DNA from: Arthrobacter globiformis
GTDB taxonomy: Bacteria > Actinomycetota > Actinomycetes > Actinomycetales > Micrococcaceae
DNA: 64,000 nucleotides
Direction of reading: 5' to 3'
Assembly (NCBI RefSeq): GCF_030815865.1
Contig: NZ_JAUSXI010000001.1
Span: 2,480,001 to 2,544,000, forward strand
Below the pieces are notes generated by a model. It was not told where the DNA came from. It saw only the letters and a list, made by a program, of their open reading frames with translations, and searched no databases. The position numbers and the translations under genes are program-made. This document shows positions 9,125 to 16,651 of the stretch, piece after piece. How positions within the stretch are numbered: the stretch's first letter is position 1; each line of letters starts with the position of its first letter.

Positions 9125-9802
9125 CTAGGACAGGTACTGCAGCCCCTTGGCCTCCAAACGCGCACGCATGCCATCTAGAAGATCAAGACTTAGGTTGCCT
9201 TGGGCGTACAGTGCCCGTTTCTCCTCCTCGGCGGCTTCCCGACGCTTGGCCGCGGCAAGCACGCCGGGCGCGTCCTCGCGCCGGACTACGCAGACACCGT
9301 CATCATCGGCAACAATGACGTCGCCGGGGGAGATCATCCGGCCGCCGCACACGATGGGAACTTGAACGTCGGCGAGGGTTTCCTTGACACAGCCTTGTGC
9401 GCTGACCGATTTACTCCATACGGGGAACCCCATGCGCCGGAGGATGGCCAGGTCCCGCACACCTGCATCGATCACGAGGCCTCTGACGCCGCGTGCCATG
9501 GCGGAAGTCGCAAGCAGATCTCCAAAGTACCCGTCGTCGCACGGTGACGTGGGTGTGACGACGAGGATGTCACCTGGCTGCGCTTGTTCGAGCGCGACGT
9601 GAATCATCCAGTTATCACCCGGGGGGACTTCGCAAGTGACAGCGGTGCCGGCGATGGCGACGCCCGACTGGCGAGGTTGCAGACGCGGGTGGAGTAATCC
9701 CGCGCGGCCTTGCGCTTCGTGTGTTGTTGCTACGCCGAGCTCTGCAAATGCCGATGCTGTTAGGGCCGGGGTGCGTACGGTGTTGTTCATGACGCGTGCC
9801 AT
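9125..9802 (-). CDS. ligK: 4-carboxy-4-hydroxy-2-oxoadipate aldolase / HMG aldolase (RraA-like family)
   Basis: 225 residues, RraA-like fold class II pyruvate aldolase. It cleaves 4-carboxy-4-hydroxy-2-oxoadipate to pyruvate and oxaloacetate, the last step of the protocatechuate/gallate 4,5-cleavage (meta) route. Visible: the HEAQGRAGLLHP N-terminal segment, CEVPPGDNWMIHVALEQAQPGD, the DGYFGDLLATSAMARGVRGLVIDAGVRD core with the metal and pyruvate-binding residues (G-x-L-L-A...R-G...D-x-G-x-R-D), and ISPGDVIVADDDGVCVV. It starts 3 bases after the stop of the NMT1-like gene, and ligJ precedes that, so LigJ and LigK act consecutively from one operon. ATG at 9802 is chosen; ATG at 9790 is possible. 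Paralogous fragment: the RraA relic at 31609. Confidence 0.85.
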   Translation of the reverse strand: MARVMNNTVRTPALTASAFAELGVATTHEAQGRAGLLHPRLQPRQSGVAIAGTAVTCEVPPGDNWMIHVALEQAQPGDILVVTPTSPCDDGYFGDLLATSAMARGVRGLVIDAGVRDLAILRRMGFPVWSKSVSAQGCVKETLADVQVPIVCGGRMISPGDVIVADDDGVCVVRREDAPGVLAAAKRREAAEEEKRALYAQGNLSLDLLDGMRARLEAKGLQYLS

Positions 9803-9805
9803 GGG

Positions 9806-10717
9806 TCACGCCCCCACGGTGAAGTTGCTGTCGACTACGCCGCCGGCGGTGGTCCGGTCCGACTCCTCGAGGAGTGCGGAGCTGATCATGACGTCGATCG
9901 TGGCGGCCAGTGCCTCGGGTGACACTCGCAGCCCGGCGGGCCACATGCCGAGGTCACGCGTGTATGCGAGCCCCCGGGCAGCCAGCTCGGGGTCGTCCGG
10001 CGTCGTGAGTCGCTGGTAGATGGGCAGCGTTACGGCGTCGTTTGCCGGGTCATTGACGAAGTCGTGCGCTTCGGAGAGGGCCGCCACAAGATCCTGCACC
10101 GTGTCCCTGTTTTCATCCAGCCACTGTTCATTGCCGATGATGGCGGCGAATATGATCTCCGGGATGACATCTGCAACTTCCCCGAGCAGGTTGTAGCCGG
10201 ACCGTTCGGCAAGGAAGTTCCAGGGCGCCGGCTGGGGTGCGGCGTCGATTTCGTTATCCTGCAGGGCAGTCCAACGGGTGGTGTGCACGCCGGCGAGGAC
10301 GAAGCTGTAGTCGTCGGGATAGCTTAGCCCGGCTTCTCGAAGCATAAGTTGGGTATAGATCGCGGTGCCTTCGGTGAGCGATGAAGTCCCGATCCGCTTG
10401 CCGCGCAACTGCTCAAGTGTGGTGATGCCTGGGCGCGCGACGAGTGACATGGGAAGTCGTTCGGAGTTGGAGCCGACGATGCGTAGGGTACCCCCGGATA
10501 CGAAATCGGCAACTGCACCTTCTGGCGGGGTGATCGCCAGGTCCGTTGTGCCTTCACGCACAGCTGTCGTCGCTTTATCGACGGAGCCCAACTTCTGATA
10601 ATCGATGCTGATTCCGTGCCGGGCGAAGATACCCTGTTCATCTGCGACGAATACCGGAAGCCAGTTGAATCCTTGCGCGGCACCTGAAAAGCGTACGTTT
10701 CTTGCTTTGTTGCTCAT
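9806..10717 (-). CDS. NMT1/SsuA-like (periplasmic-binding-protein fold) protein without signal peptide, probable catabolic enzyme
   Basis: About 303 residues from ATG 10717, which has GGAGG 5 bases upstream (the longer frame MNTEEK... encodes that ribosome-binding site). It has the NMT1/THI5-like substrate-binding-protein signature: VFVADEQGIFARHGISIDY, ITPPEGAVADFVSGG, RIGTSSLTEGTAIYTQLML, DNEIDAAPQPAP. There is no signal peptide or lipobox and no ABC permease or ATPase nearby, so periplasmic transport is unlikely. It lies exactly between ligJ and ligK (22 bases after ligJ, 3 before ligK). The family includes cytoplasmic enzymes such as 4,5-dihydroxyphthalate decarboxylase, so I infer a decarboxylase or an oxalomesaconate tautomerase role. 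Which one cannot be decided from sequence reading. Confidence 0.7.
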   Translation of the reverse strand: MSNKARNVRFSGAAQGFNWLPVFVADEQGIFARHGISIDYQKLGSVDKATTAVREGTTDLAITPPEGAVADFVSGGTLRIVGSNSERLPMSLVARPGITTLEQLRGKRIGTSSLTEGTAIYTQLMLREAGLSYPDDYSFVLAGVHTTRWTALQDNEIDAAPQPAPWNFLAERSGYNLLGEVADVIPEIIFAAIIGNEQWLDENRDTVQDLVAALSEAHDFVNDPANDAVTLPIYQRLTTPDDPELAARGLAYTRDLGMWPAGLRVSPEALAATIDVMISSALLEESDRTTAGGVVDSNFTVGA

Positions 10718-10739
10718 CTTTTCCTCCGTGTTCATTGGT

Positions 10740-11771
10740 TTACCGCCCCTGGGCGGCGAGTCGCGCGTCGAGGCGGGGGTAGACCCGGCGGGCATTTCCC
10801 CCGAGGACGGCATGTCGGTCCTTCTGGTCAAGCTGTAGGGCCTCTATGTACCGCTTGGTGTCGTCGAAGGGGTGGCCTGTCTCCGGGTCGTCGGCTTTGA
10901 CGGCTCCGAGCAATTCGGAGCCGAACAAGATGTTTGAAGGGTCAATGACGGAGAACAGGGCGTTAACTCCCTCCTGGTGGTAGACGCACGTGTCGAAGAA
11001 GACGTTGCGCATCAGGTGCTCGGCCAGGGGCGGCTTGTCGAGCATCATGGCCAAGCCCCGGTAACGGCCCCAGTGATACGGGACGGCGCCTCCGCCGTGG
11101 GGAATAATCAGGCGCAGGTCTGGGTGACGCTCGAAGAGGTCTCCCGCCAGGAGCTGCATGAACACCGCGGTGTCGGCAGCGAGGTAGTGGGCGCCGGTGG
11201 TGTGCAGCGCCGGTGAGCATGATGCTGAGACGTGGATCATCGCAGGTACGTCGAGTCGTTCCAGCGCGTCCCAGAGCGGGTCCCACCAGGGATCGGGCAG
11301 CGGCGGGGCGGACCATTGTCCGCCGGAGGGGTCGGGGTTGAGGTTGCATCCCACGAAGCCGGCTTCAACGCACCGTTCCAGTTCTTCGATCATCGGGCCC
11401 AGTTCGCCTTCGATGGTTTGGGGGAGCTGGCAGACGCCCGCGAAGTTCTGGGGGAAGAGCTCGCAGATCCTTGCGATCGTGTCGTTGGACAGCCGCGCCC
11501 ATTCGTTCGCGGTGTGCTGTCCGGGGACGTGGTGGCCCATCCCTGATGCCCGGGGGGAAAGGATGGTGACATCTGAACCGCGTTCGCGCTGTAGCCGCAG
11601 CTGGTTTGCCGTGATGATCTCGCACAGTTCTTCGTCGGGTATCCCGGCATATGGGTCGGGGACATCTCCTCGACCTTGGGCGTGGGCGATCTGCGCGGCA
11701 CGGTGGGCATGGAAGTCGGCCGGTTCGGTAGTGAAGTGGCCGTGGCAGTCGATGGTGAGGGTTTGTGTCAT
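10740..11771 (-). CDS. ligJ: 4-oxalomesaconate hydratase (amidohydrolase family, LigJ type)
   Basis: 343 residues. It adds water to 4-oxalomesaconate to give 4-carboxy-4-hydroxy-2-oxoadipate in the protocatechuate/gallate 4,5-cleavage pathway. From memory it follows the Sphingobium LigJ sequence closely: IDCHGHFTT (HxH metal motif at 9-11), LSPRASGMGHHV, LNPDPSGGQWSAPPL, MIHVSASCSPALHTTGAHYL, IIPHGGGAVPYHWGR, FFDTCVYHQ, LFGSELLGAVK and a closing GNARRVYPRLDA. All histidines expected for the metal site are present. Its start overlaps the stop of the VAO-type gene by 4 bases (ATGA), so it is translationally coupled. An amidohydrolase decarboxylase is the main alternative family, but the LigJ-specific motifs argue against it. 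Confidence 0.9.
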   Translation of the reverse strand: MTQTLTIDCHGHFTTEPADFHAHRAAQIAHAQGRGDVPDPYAGIPDEELCEIITANQLRLQRERGSDVTILSPRASGMGHHVPGQHTANEWARLSNDTIARICELFPQNFAGVCQLPQTIEGELGPMIEELERCVEAGFVGCNLNPDPSGGQWSAPPLPDPWWDPLWDALERLDVPAMIHVSASCSPALHTTGAHYLAADTAVFMQLLAGDLFERHPDLRLIIPHGGGAVPYHWGRYRGLAMMLDKPPLAEHLMRNVFFDTCVYHQEGVNALFSVIDPSNILFGSELLGAVKADDPETGHPFDDTKRYIEALQLDQKDRHAVLGGNARRVYPRLDARLAAQGR

Positions 11772-13351
11772 CGGGGGTCCTTGGAGGAATGCGCTCCGGC
11801 GGGGCAGGTGGTTGTTGGCCAGATGCCATGCCGGCCGGGGGACAGGATGCCGTCCGGGTCGAGTGCGTCTTTGATGTGGGTGGCCACGCGCCGGTAGGCG
11901 TTGTCGTTGAAGCTGTATTCGGCGGCGGCCAGATCCATGAATTCCAGGTGGGGGCGGCTGTCGCCGAAACCCAGTTTTCCGAGTTCGATGATGAGGCTAC
12001 GGGCCAGCGCGAACGCTGAGCGGGTGGAGCCTTCGTCCGTCTTGTCGTAGCGGATGCCTGCGATCACCACTGCCGATCGTTCCCCGGTCACCATGATCCC
12101 GGCGCCGAAGTCGCGGCCAGCCGCCGCGAACTCCCGACGTATCAGTTCGATGACGTTTCGCATCGTGGTGCCCTGCAGGGGCACGACGGGTGAGACATCT
12201 ACGTGTGCGATGTTGGGGGGAGTGTTTTGGATTGCCTTAAGCGTTGGTTCGCCGGCCATGATCTGCTCTGCGGAGTATTCAAGTTGGTCGTACTCGTCGG
12301 GGGAGTAGGTGCGTCGAGCTTCGACGCGGCCACTGGGGATTGTTTCCCAGGCGTTTCGGATTCGGCGCAGTTTGGCCTCAACGATTTCTGGTTCGCCCCA
12401 TATGGCCGCTCGTACCGCCCAGGCGCCGACGCCTGCACGGTTGCCAATGTCGCGCAGCTCAGTGTCGGTGAAAGGGCTGGTCTGCGCTGCAACCGGGGCG
12501 TCGCGCAGCATGTGGCAGGCCCTGAGGGTGGAATACACTGCCGGCATGCCTTCCAGATGACCTGCAAGACGGAGCTCACGGAGTGTATCAACCGCCGCTT
12601 CAAAGTCCGCCTCATCGTCGACCGCAAGCACCAGGGGGGCGAATGAGGCAGGACGGCGCGTGAGCCATATGCCCATCTTGGTGACGATGCCGAAATTCGA
12701 CTGAACGAACAAGGGTTCGAGGTTCGGGCCCAGGCTTCGCTTATAGAGGTGCCAGGAAGGGCTCGACGGGATCGCGCCTTGACCTGTGCGCAGGATATCG
12801 CCGGTCGGCATGACGACCTCAAGGCCCGCGGGCAGCATGTAGTCCGGACCGTATCGCTGGTAAGTGTGGCCGCCGTCCATGGTGTTTCCCACGATCGAAC
12901 CCCAGCCAAGGTCCGGGCACGGGGTTGAAAGGTCGTAGCCCTTCTCGCGCACGGCTTGGTGAAGATCGAACCATGTCACTCCCGGCTCCACGACGGCGTA
13001 GGCGAGCTCCTCGTTGATTTCGAGGATCCGGTTCATGCGTTGGAAGCCGAGCTGGATTGATCCGCGTACTTTCGGGGATGCACCTCCGTGGCCCAGATTG
13101 CGCCCTTGGCTGTGGGGCCAGACGGGAATGCCATATCGCCGTGCAATGTCCAGGATCCCTTGGACCTGCTCGGTGGTGGTTGGCTGCACGACGGCCGATG
13201 CGGCATACGTTTCGTCGCCGGTGGGCCAGTAATCGTCCTTGAACTCATCGATGCGGGAGCGCTCGATATGTACCGCATCGGTTCCCAGGAGCACGACCAG
13301 CTCCTGCGCCATGGCCTCGGAAATTGTAGGCAGCGCTGCAACTTCACTCAT
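11768..13351 (-). CDS. VAO/PCMH-family FAD-dependent 4-alkylphenol or vanillyl-alcohol-type oxidase/hydroxylase
   Basis: 527 residues. The N-terminal FAD-binding (PCMH) domain has AVVQPTTTEQVQGILDIARRYGIPVWPHSQGRNLGHGG, LEINEELAYAVVEPGVTW, and GNTMDGGHTYQRYGPDY, the counterpart of GNTLE-G-GYTPYGDH in p-cresol methylhydroxylase and vanillyl alcohol oxidase. The C-terminal cap ends HIKDALDPDGILSPGRHGIW. Members oxidise para-substituted phenols at the benzylic carbon. No cytochrome c gene, as needed by the PCMH flavocytochrome, is adjacent, which favours an O2-using oxidase or another acceptor. The ATG at 13351 overlaps the hydroxylase stop (ATGA), 4-base coupling. The FAD-tethering His/Tyr cannot be assigned confidently. 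Natural substrate likely a lignin-type phenol (inference). Confidence 0.85.
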   Translation of the reverse strand: MSEVAALPTISEAMAQELVVLLGTDAVHIERSRIDEFKDDYWPTGDETYAASAVVQPTTTEQVQGILDIARRYGIPVWPHSQGRNLGHGGASPKVRGSIQLGFQRMNRILEINEELAYAVVEPGVTWFDLHQAVREKGYDLSTPCPDLGWGSIVGNTMDGGHTYQRYGPDYMLPAGLEVVMPTGDILRTGQGAIPSSPSWHLYKRSLGPNLEPLFVQSNFGIVTKMGIWLTRRPASFAPLVLAVDDEADFEAAVDTLRELRLAGHLEGMPAVYSTLRACHMLRDAPVAAQTSPFTDTELRDIGNRAGVGAWAVRAAIWGEPEIVEAKLRRIRNAWETIPSGRVEARRTYSPDEYDQLEYSAEQIMAGEPTLKAIQNTPPNIAHVDVSPVVPLQGTTMRNVIELIRREFAAAGRDFGAGIMVTGERSAVVIAGIRYDKTDEGSTRSAFALARSLIIELGKLGFGDSRPHLEFMDLAAAEYSFNDNAYRRVATHIKDALDPDGILSPGRHGIWPTTTCPAGAHSSKDPR

Positions 13352-15132
13352 GGGACGCTGACCATGGGGCTTGCGGTGGAGGGCAGGCGCACTCCGAGGA
13401 TGCCCGTTAAGGCCGCGGAGAGCATCTGTTCGGCCCTTTGTCCGGCTGAGTGCATGGAGCGCCACGCGACGACGCCGTCTGGCCGCACCAGCAGCGCTCC
13501 GTCCTCGTCAATCTCACGGATCTTCTGCCAGCTTTGGTAGAGGTCCTGGGCGTCGGGTTCACCGATCACCCTGACGCGTACGCGTGGGTGCCCGATCTCC
13601 GCGACCGCGTCTACCCAGGCGCTACCCGAAAGTCCGGTCAAGATCGTGAAACAACCATCCCCGACCAGATCGAGCGTTGAGATGCGGTGTCCGGATGCGT
13701 CGACGAGCCAGGCATGGGGGATTTTCGCGCCTGGACGCGTCGAAGCCTGCGCGTAAAGCTCCTTATCCTGAGGCCACACCTCGGGCTGATCGGTGTCGGG
13801 GAGCACAGCTGCGGACTCGTAGCGGTGATTCATCTCGACACCTTGGGCGTTGAACTCGTAGTTCCTAAGTTCAAGAGCCCGCGCGAGTTTCGCCCGCGAG
13901 GCGGCACCCTCTTTTGTGGGAGCTGTCAGCTTTTCCAGTCCTGCCGGCCCGCCGAGACGATCAGCCGCGAGGACTTCCTTCAGTGGTGCGAACTCCCGAC
14001 GCGACTGGTTGGCGCGCTCGACGATCTGCCGGCCGATTGGTGCCCTCTCCTGGGTGTAGGAATCCAGCAGTGACGGCGCCGCATCGCCGTTGATAACGTA
14101 AGCGAGCTTCCACGCAAGATTGAATGCGTCCTGAATGCACGTGTTGGATCCAAGACCATTTGACGGGGGATGGCGGTGAGTAGCGTCTCCGCCGCAAAAA
14201 ATGCGTTTGTTGGAGTAGTAGGGTGCGTAGGCTTCGTTCACGTACCAAGGACTGACCGAGGTGATTTCCGGTTCGAAGTCCGGGTCGCCGATGTAGGCTT
14301 TAATCCGTGTCCTTGCGGTTTTGAAGCTAAGATCAGGGTCCCCCTGGGAGATATCAAATCCCCAGCCGGCGATCCAACGATCCCACGGGCGCACGGCACG
14401 CAATAGCCCGAGCCCGATCTCACCTACGGCTGCGTCCTGGTTCACGATCCACGTCATGATGGCCGGCCGGTGCGCGACGTATTTGGAAAGGTCACCGTTA
14501 AACTGCGCGTAAACCGTTCCGGCTCGGGCCAGGACACCCTCGATGGGCAATCCGGCATCTTCAGCGACTTGGGATCGTGCCCCGTCCGCGCCAACCAGGT
14601 ACCGGGTGCGGTGTTCGTAAACCCGCCCGCTCGGTCGATGTTCGAGCGTGACCGTGACCCCGTCCTCGTCCTGCACGCTTGAGCGGTACAACGTGTTGAA
14701 TTCGAAGGAAGCGCGACGCTTTGCCGCGCCGTTGAGGATGATCGGTTCCAGCTCTGATTGCGGAATGTCGACCATGGTGCAGGGACTGGAGCGGCGGTAG
14801 TCTCCAGAGCGTTCGTCGCCTGTTCCGTAGCTGCTGAGGCGGGCGATCTCCCTCCCGGCGAGACTGGTCGTGAACTTTGTCTCGCCCATGAGCTCCCAAG
14901 GGGTGGCTTGCCGCTTCACCTCTTCCTCGAGGCCCAGGCTACGCAACACTTCCATTGCACGGAGGTTGGTGATGTGGGCTCGCGGTGTATGCGCGAGCCA
15001 GTTTTCGCGGCTGATGGCCAGTGTACGTATGCCGTAGGTTGCGAGTGCAAGGGCGGTGGTGGCGCCCATAGGGCCTGTGCCGACGACCAGCACATCCGAA
15101 TCAAACGGCGCATTAGCGAGTGTCATGTGCAT
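13348..15132 (-). CDS. FAD-dependent phenol hydroxylase, TfdB/PheA family
   Basis: 594 residues, the length of class A TfdB/PheA-type flavoprotein monooxygenases. It hydroxylates a phenolic ring ortho to the OH using NAD(P)H and O2. N-terminal Rossmann motif VVGTGPMGATTALALATYG (16-34), YLVGADGARSQV (the DG motif, about 178), and FCGGDATHRHPPSNGLGSNTCIQDAFNLAWKL (GD motif), almost word for word TfdB; a thioredoxin-like C-terminal domain follows. First gene of a coupled operon (4-base overlap with the VAO gene). An IclR gene is transcribed in the same direction upstream. It starts at ATG 15132; ATG 15126 is an alternative. Confidence 0.88.
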   Translation of the reverse strand: MHMTLANAPFDSDVLVVGTGPMGATTALALATYGIRTLAISRENWLAHTPRAHITNLRAMEVLRSLGLEEEVKRQATPWELMGETKFTTSLAGREIARLSSYGTGDERSGDYRRSSPCTMVDIPQSELEPIILNGAAKRRASFEFNTLYRSSVQDEDGVTVTLEHRPSGRVYEHRTRYLVGADGARSQVAEDAGLPIEGVLARAGTVYAQFNGDLSKYVAHRPAIMTWIVNQDAAVGEIGLGLLRAVRPWDRWIAGWGFDISQGDPDLSFKTARTRIKAYIGDPDFEPEITSVSPWYVNEAYAPYYSNKRIFCGGDATHRHPPSNGLGSNTCIQDAFNLAWKLAYVINGDAAPSLLDSYTQERAPIGRQIVERANQSRREFAPLKEVLAADRLGGPAGLEKLTAPTKEGAASRAKLARALELRNYEFNAQGVEMNHRYESAAVLPDTDQPEVWPQDKELYAQASTRPGAKIPHAWLVDASGHRISTLDLVGDGCFTILTGLSGSAWVDAVAEIGHPRVRVRVIGEPDAQDLYQSWQKIREIDEDGALLVRPDGVVAWRSMHSAGQRAEQMLSAALTGILGVRLPSTASPMVSVP

Positions 15133-15241
15133 CCTTCATTGGAAATCATTCATCGGCATTGGGCAGAGGACGGCCCCGAGTGTTGTGGCCCGTGCGGGTT
15201 CAGGGCGACATCCATCGGTGGGTCCTCAGCGGAGGTAATAC

Positions 15242-16102
15242 TCAGGCCAGTGATTCACCTGGGTCCTGGGCTGTAGTCAGTGAGTGGCTGCGTTCAATGT
15301 GGACTCGTGAGAGCGCCGCTGCCGCCTCGCGCACAGCGCCGGCATGGCGTTCCAGTTCTTGCTGGCCTCCACGTTCGCTGGGAATGACCAGGGAAATGGA
15401 GGCGAGCACGAATCCGTCGGCGGCGAGGACCGGCGCCGCCACTGCGCAGACCCCGGGCTTCCATTCCTCGTTATCGAATGCGATACCGGCGTCCCGAACC
15501 GCGCGCCACTTCTTTCGCATGGAATTCACGTCGAGACCGTGGGGCGTGGCATGGGACAGAGATGCATATCGTGCGTCCCAAACTACCTCTGGCGCGAACG
15601 CCACGAGGACCTGCGCGTCGGCGGTCATGAGCCCGCGGACCACCATTCCGGCTGAGGTGAATGGTTGGAAGTGCCTCTGCGTCGTGACGAGGTCCAGTGA
15701 CAGGGCTCCCTCGTGGCCCCATACCGAAAGAAGTGCGGACTCGGTAGTAGCCTGAGCGAGCTGTTCCAGGTATGGCCTGGCTTCACTGACCAGCACGCTT
15801 GCCGATGTCTTCGCGAACAGGCTTTGAAGCATTCGGGGGCCCAGAGTGAGGTTGCCAGCGGCATCCTGCTCAACCCAGCCCAGCCGCTCCAGCGTAAGCA
15901 TAAGACGCCGCACTGTCGCCTTCGCCAACTGCGATTCTTCCCGCAGTTCCCGAAGTGTCCAACTTGGCCGCTCTGTTGTGAAGAGCCCCAGCAGATACAG
16001 TCCGCGCTCGAGTGTACCCAGCGGCGCGGCCCCCTCAGACTGCGGGCCTGCAGGTTCATAGCCGGCATTGCTTGCCGTGAGGGTGTTTGCAATGTCCGTC
16101 AT
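15242..16102 (-). CDS. IclR-family transcriptional regulator of the aromatic operon
   Basis: 286 residues from ATG 16102, which has GGGGAAGAG just upstream (the longer upstream frame lacks one). N-terminal winged helix about 30-90 (GTLERGLYLLGLFTTERPSWTLRELREESQLAKATVRRLMLTLERLGWVEQD) and a C-terminal IclR effector domain (ALLSVWGHEGALSLDLV, GLDVNSMRKKWRAVRDAGIAFDNEEWKPGVCAVAAPVL). IclR proteins of this kind regulate aromatic catabolism and bind a pathway intermediate. It sits between the minus-strand catabolic operon and the plus-strand dehydrogenase cluster, with a palindromic operator candidate 44 bases upstream of its start, so it could control itself and both transcription units. Confidence 0.85.
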   Translation of the reverse strand: MTDIANTLTASNAGYEPAGPQSEGAAPLGTLERGLYLLGLFTTERPSWTLRELREESQLAKATVRRLMLTLERLGWVEQDAAGNLTLGPRMLQSLFAKTSASVLVSEARPYLEQLAQATTESALLSVWGHEGALSLDLVTTQRHFQPFTSAGMVVRGLMTADAQVLVAFAPEVVWDARYASLSHATPHGLDVNSMRKKWRAVRDAGIAFDNEEWKPGVCAVAAPVLAADGFVLASISLVIPSERGGQQELERHAGAVREAAAALSRVHIERSHSLTTAQDPGESLA

Positions 16103-16145
16103 GGCTCTTCCCCTTTCATCGACGCTGATGTTATGCTCCTCACAG

Positions 16146-16184
16146 GGTTCATTCAGTGGATCCAAGAGATTCACTGGTTGAACC
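16146..16184. promoter_or_regulatory. palindromic operator candidate for the IclR regulator
   Basis: GGTTCATTCAGTG (16146-16158) and CACTGGTTGAACC (16172-16184) form an inverted repeat, 11 of 13 positions, with a 13-base spacer. A third half-site TTCAGTG lies near 16197. The position, between the IclR start and the divergent cluster, fits an IclR-type operator. Confidence 0.5.
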
Positions 16185-16245
16185 GTAGCAGGAAATTTCA
16201 GTGATAGCAATGGATGTTTTGCAACTGGATCAAGGGAGATCAGCT

Positions 16246-16290
16246 ATGGAAAACGCAGCCTCGTGGCAGCGCCTTCGCGCCACTGCTTAG
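16246..16290 (+). CDS. 14-codon ORF with good ribosome-binding site
   Basis: MENAASWQRLRATA with AAGGGAGA 6-7 bases upstream. It may be a leader peptide for the dehydrogenase transcript or the start of a gene deleted in the island. Too short to judge further. Confidence 0.3.
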   Translation: MENAASWQRLRATA

Positions 16291-16375
16291 GACGCCGGCC
16301 TTGGCCTGAATTGGCGAACGAGGGCGGATGTCCGCCATGCCCGCTACCGGCGAGTGAGATAAAAACCGAGATAAA

Positions 16376-16622
16376 GGTTCCGTGGGCCGCCCCTAGTTAG
16401 CCGGGGAAGCGGCTCGGAACCGAGGTATCTGCCTTGCCTCCCACATCGGCTTACAGGCGGAGCAAGGCATCGCCCACCGTGGGTGCCAGGGGCGAAGTCC
16501 CCGTGTAGCAAACCTTCTGCCCAGGCAATGGGCAGGGTCCAGATCAAACAGGTCGACAAACCCAATCGGATGCCGCCGCCAACGATCGGCCCTGGCGCCG
16601 GTCCCCATGAAATAGCCCCACC
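16376..16622 (+). promoter_or_regulatory. hairpin-rich 5' leader of the dehydrogenase cluster
   Basis: Six consecutive hairpins can be read. GGTTCCG..GCCGC / GCGGC..CGGAACC (16376-16421); GCCTTGC-c-TCC / GGA-GCAAGGC (about 16431-16468); a short CCCA-CCG-TGGG; GGGGC-GAAG-TCCCC; CTGCCCA-GGCAA-TGGGCAG; and CCCCACC-GAGCC-GGTGGGG directly before the GGGGAGAGGAG ribosome-binding region. No open frame explains it. It does not match riboswitch consensus sequences I can recall (TPP, FMN, cobalamin, ydaO). The last hairpin could occlude the ribosome-binding site. Whether this is a functional RNA or just GC-rich DNA is undecided. Confidence 0.4.
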
Positions 16623-16651
16623 GAGCCGGTGGGGAGAGGAGAAGAACGACA

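Noticed and set aside
9806..10717. ABC transporter substrate-binding protein
   Set aside because: No signal peptide or lipobox from the start with the good ribosome-binding site, no permease or ATPase nearby, and tight coupling with cytoplasmic enzymes.
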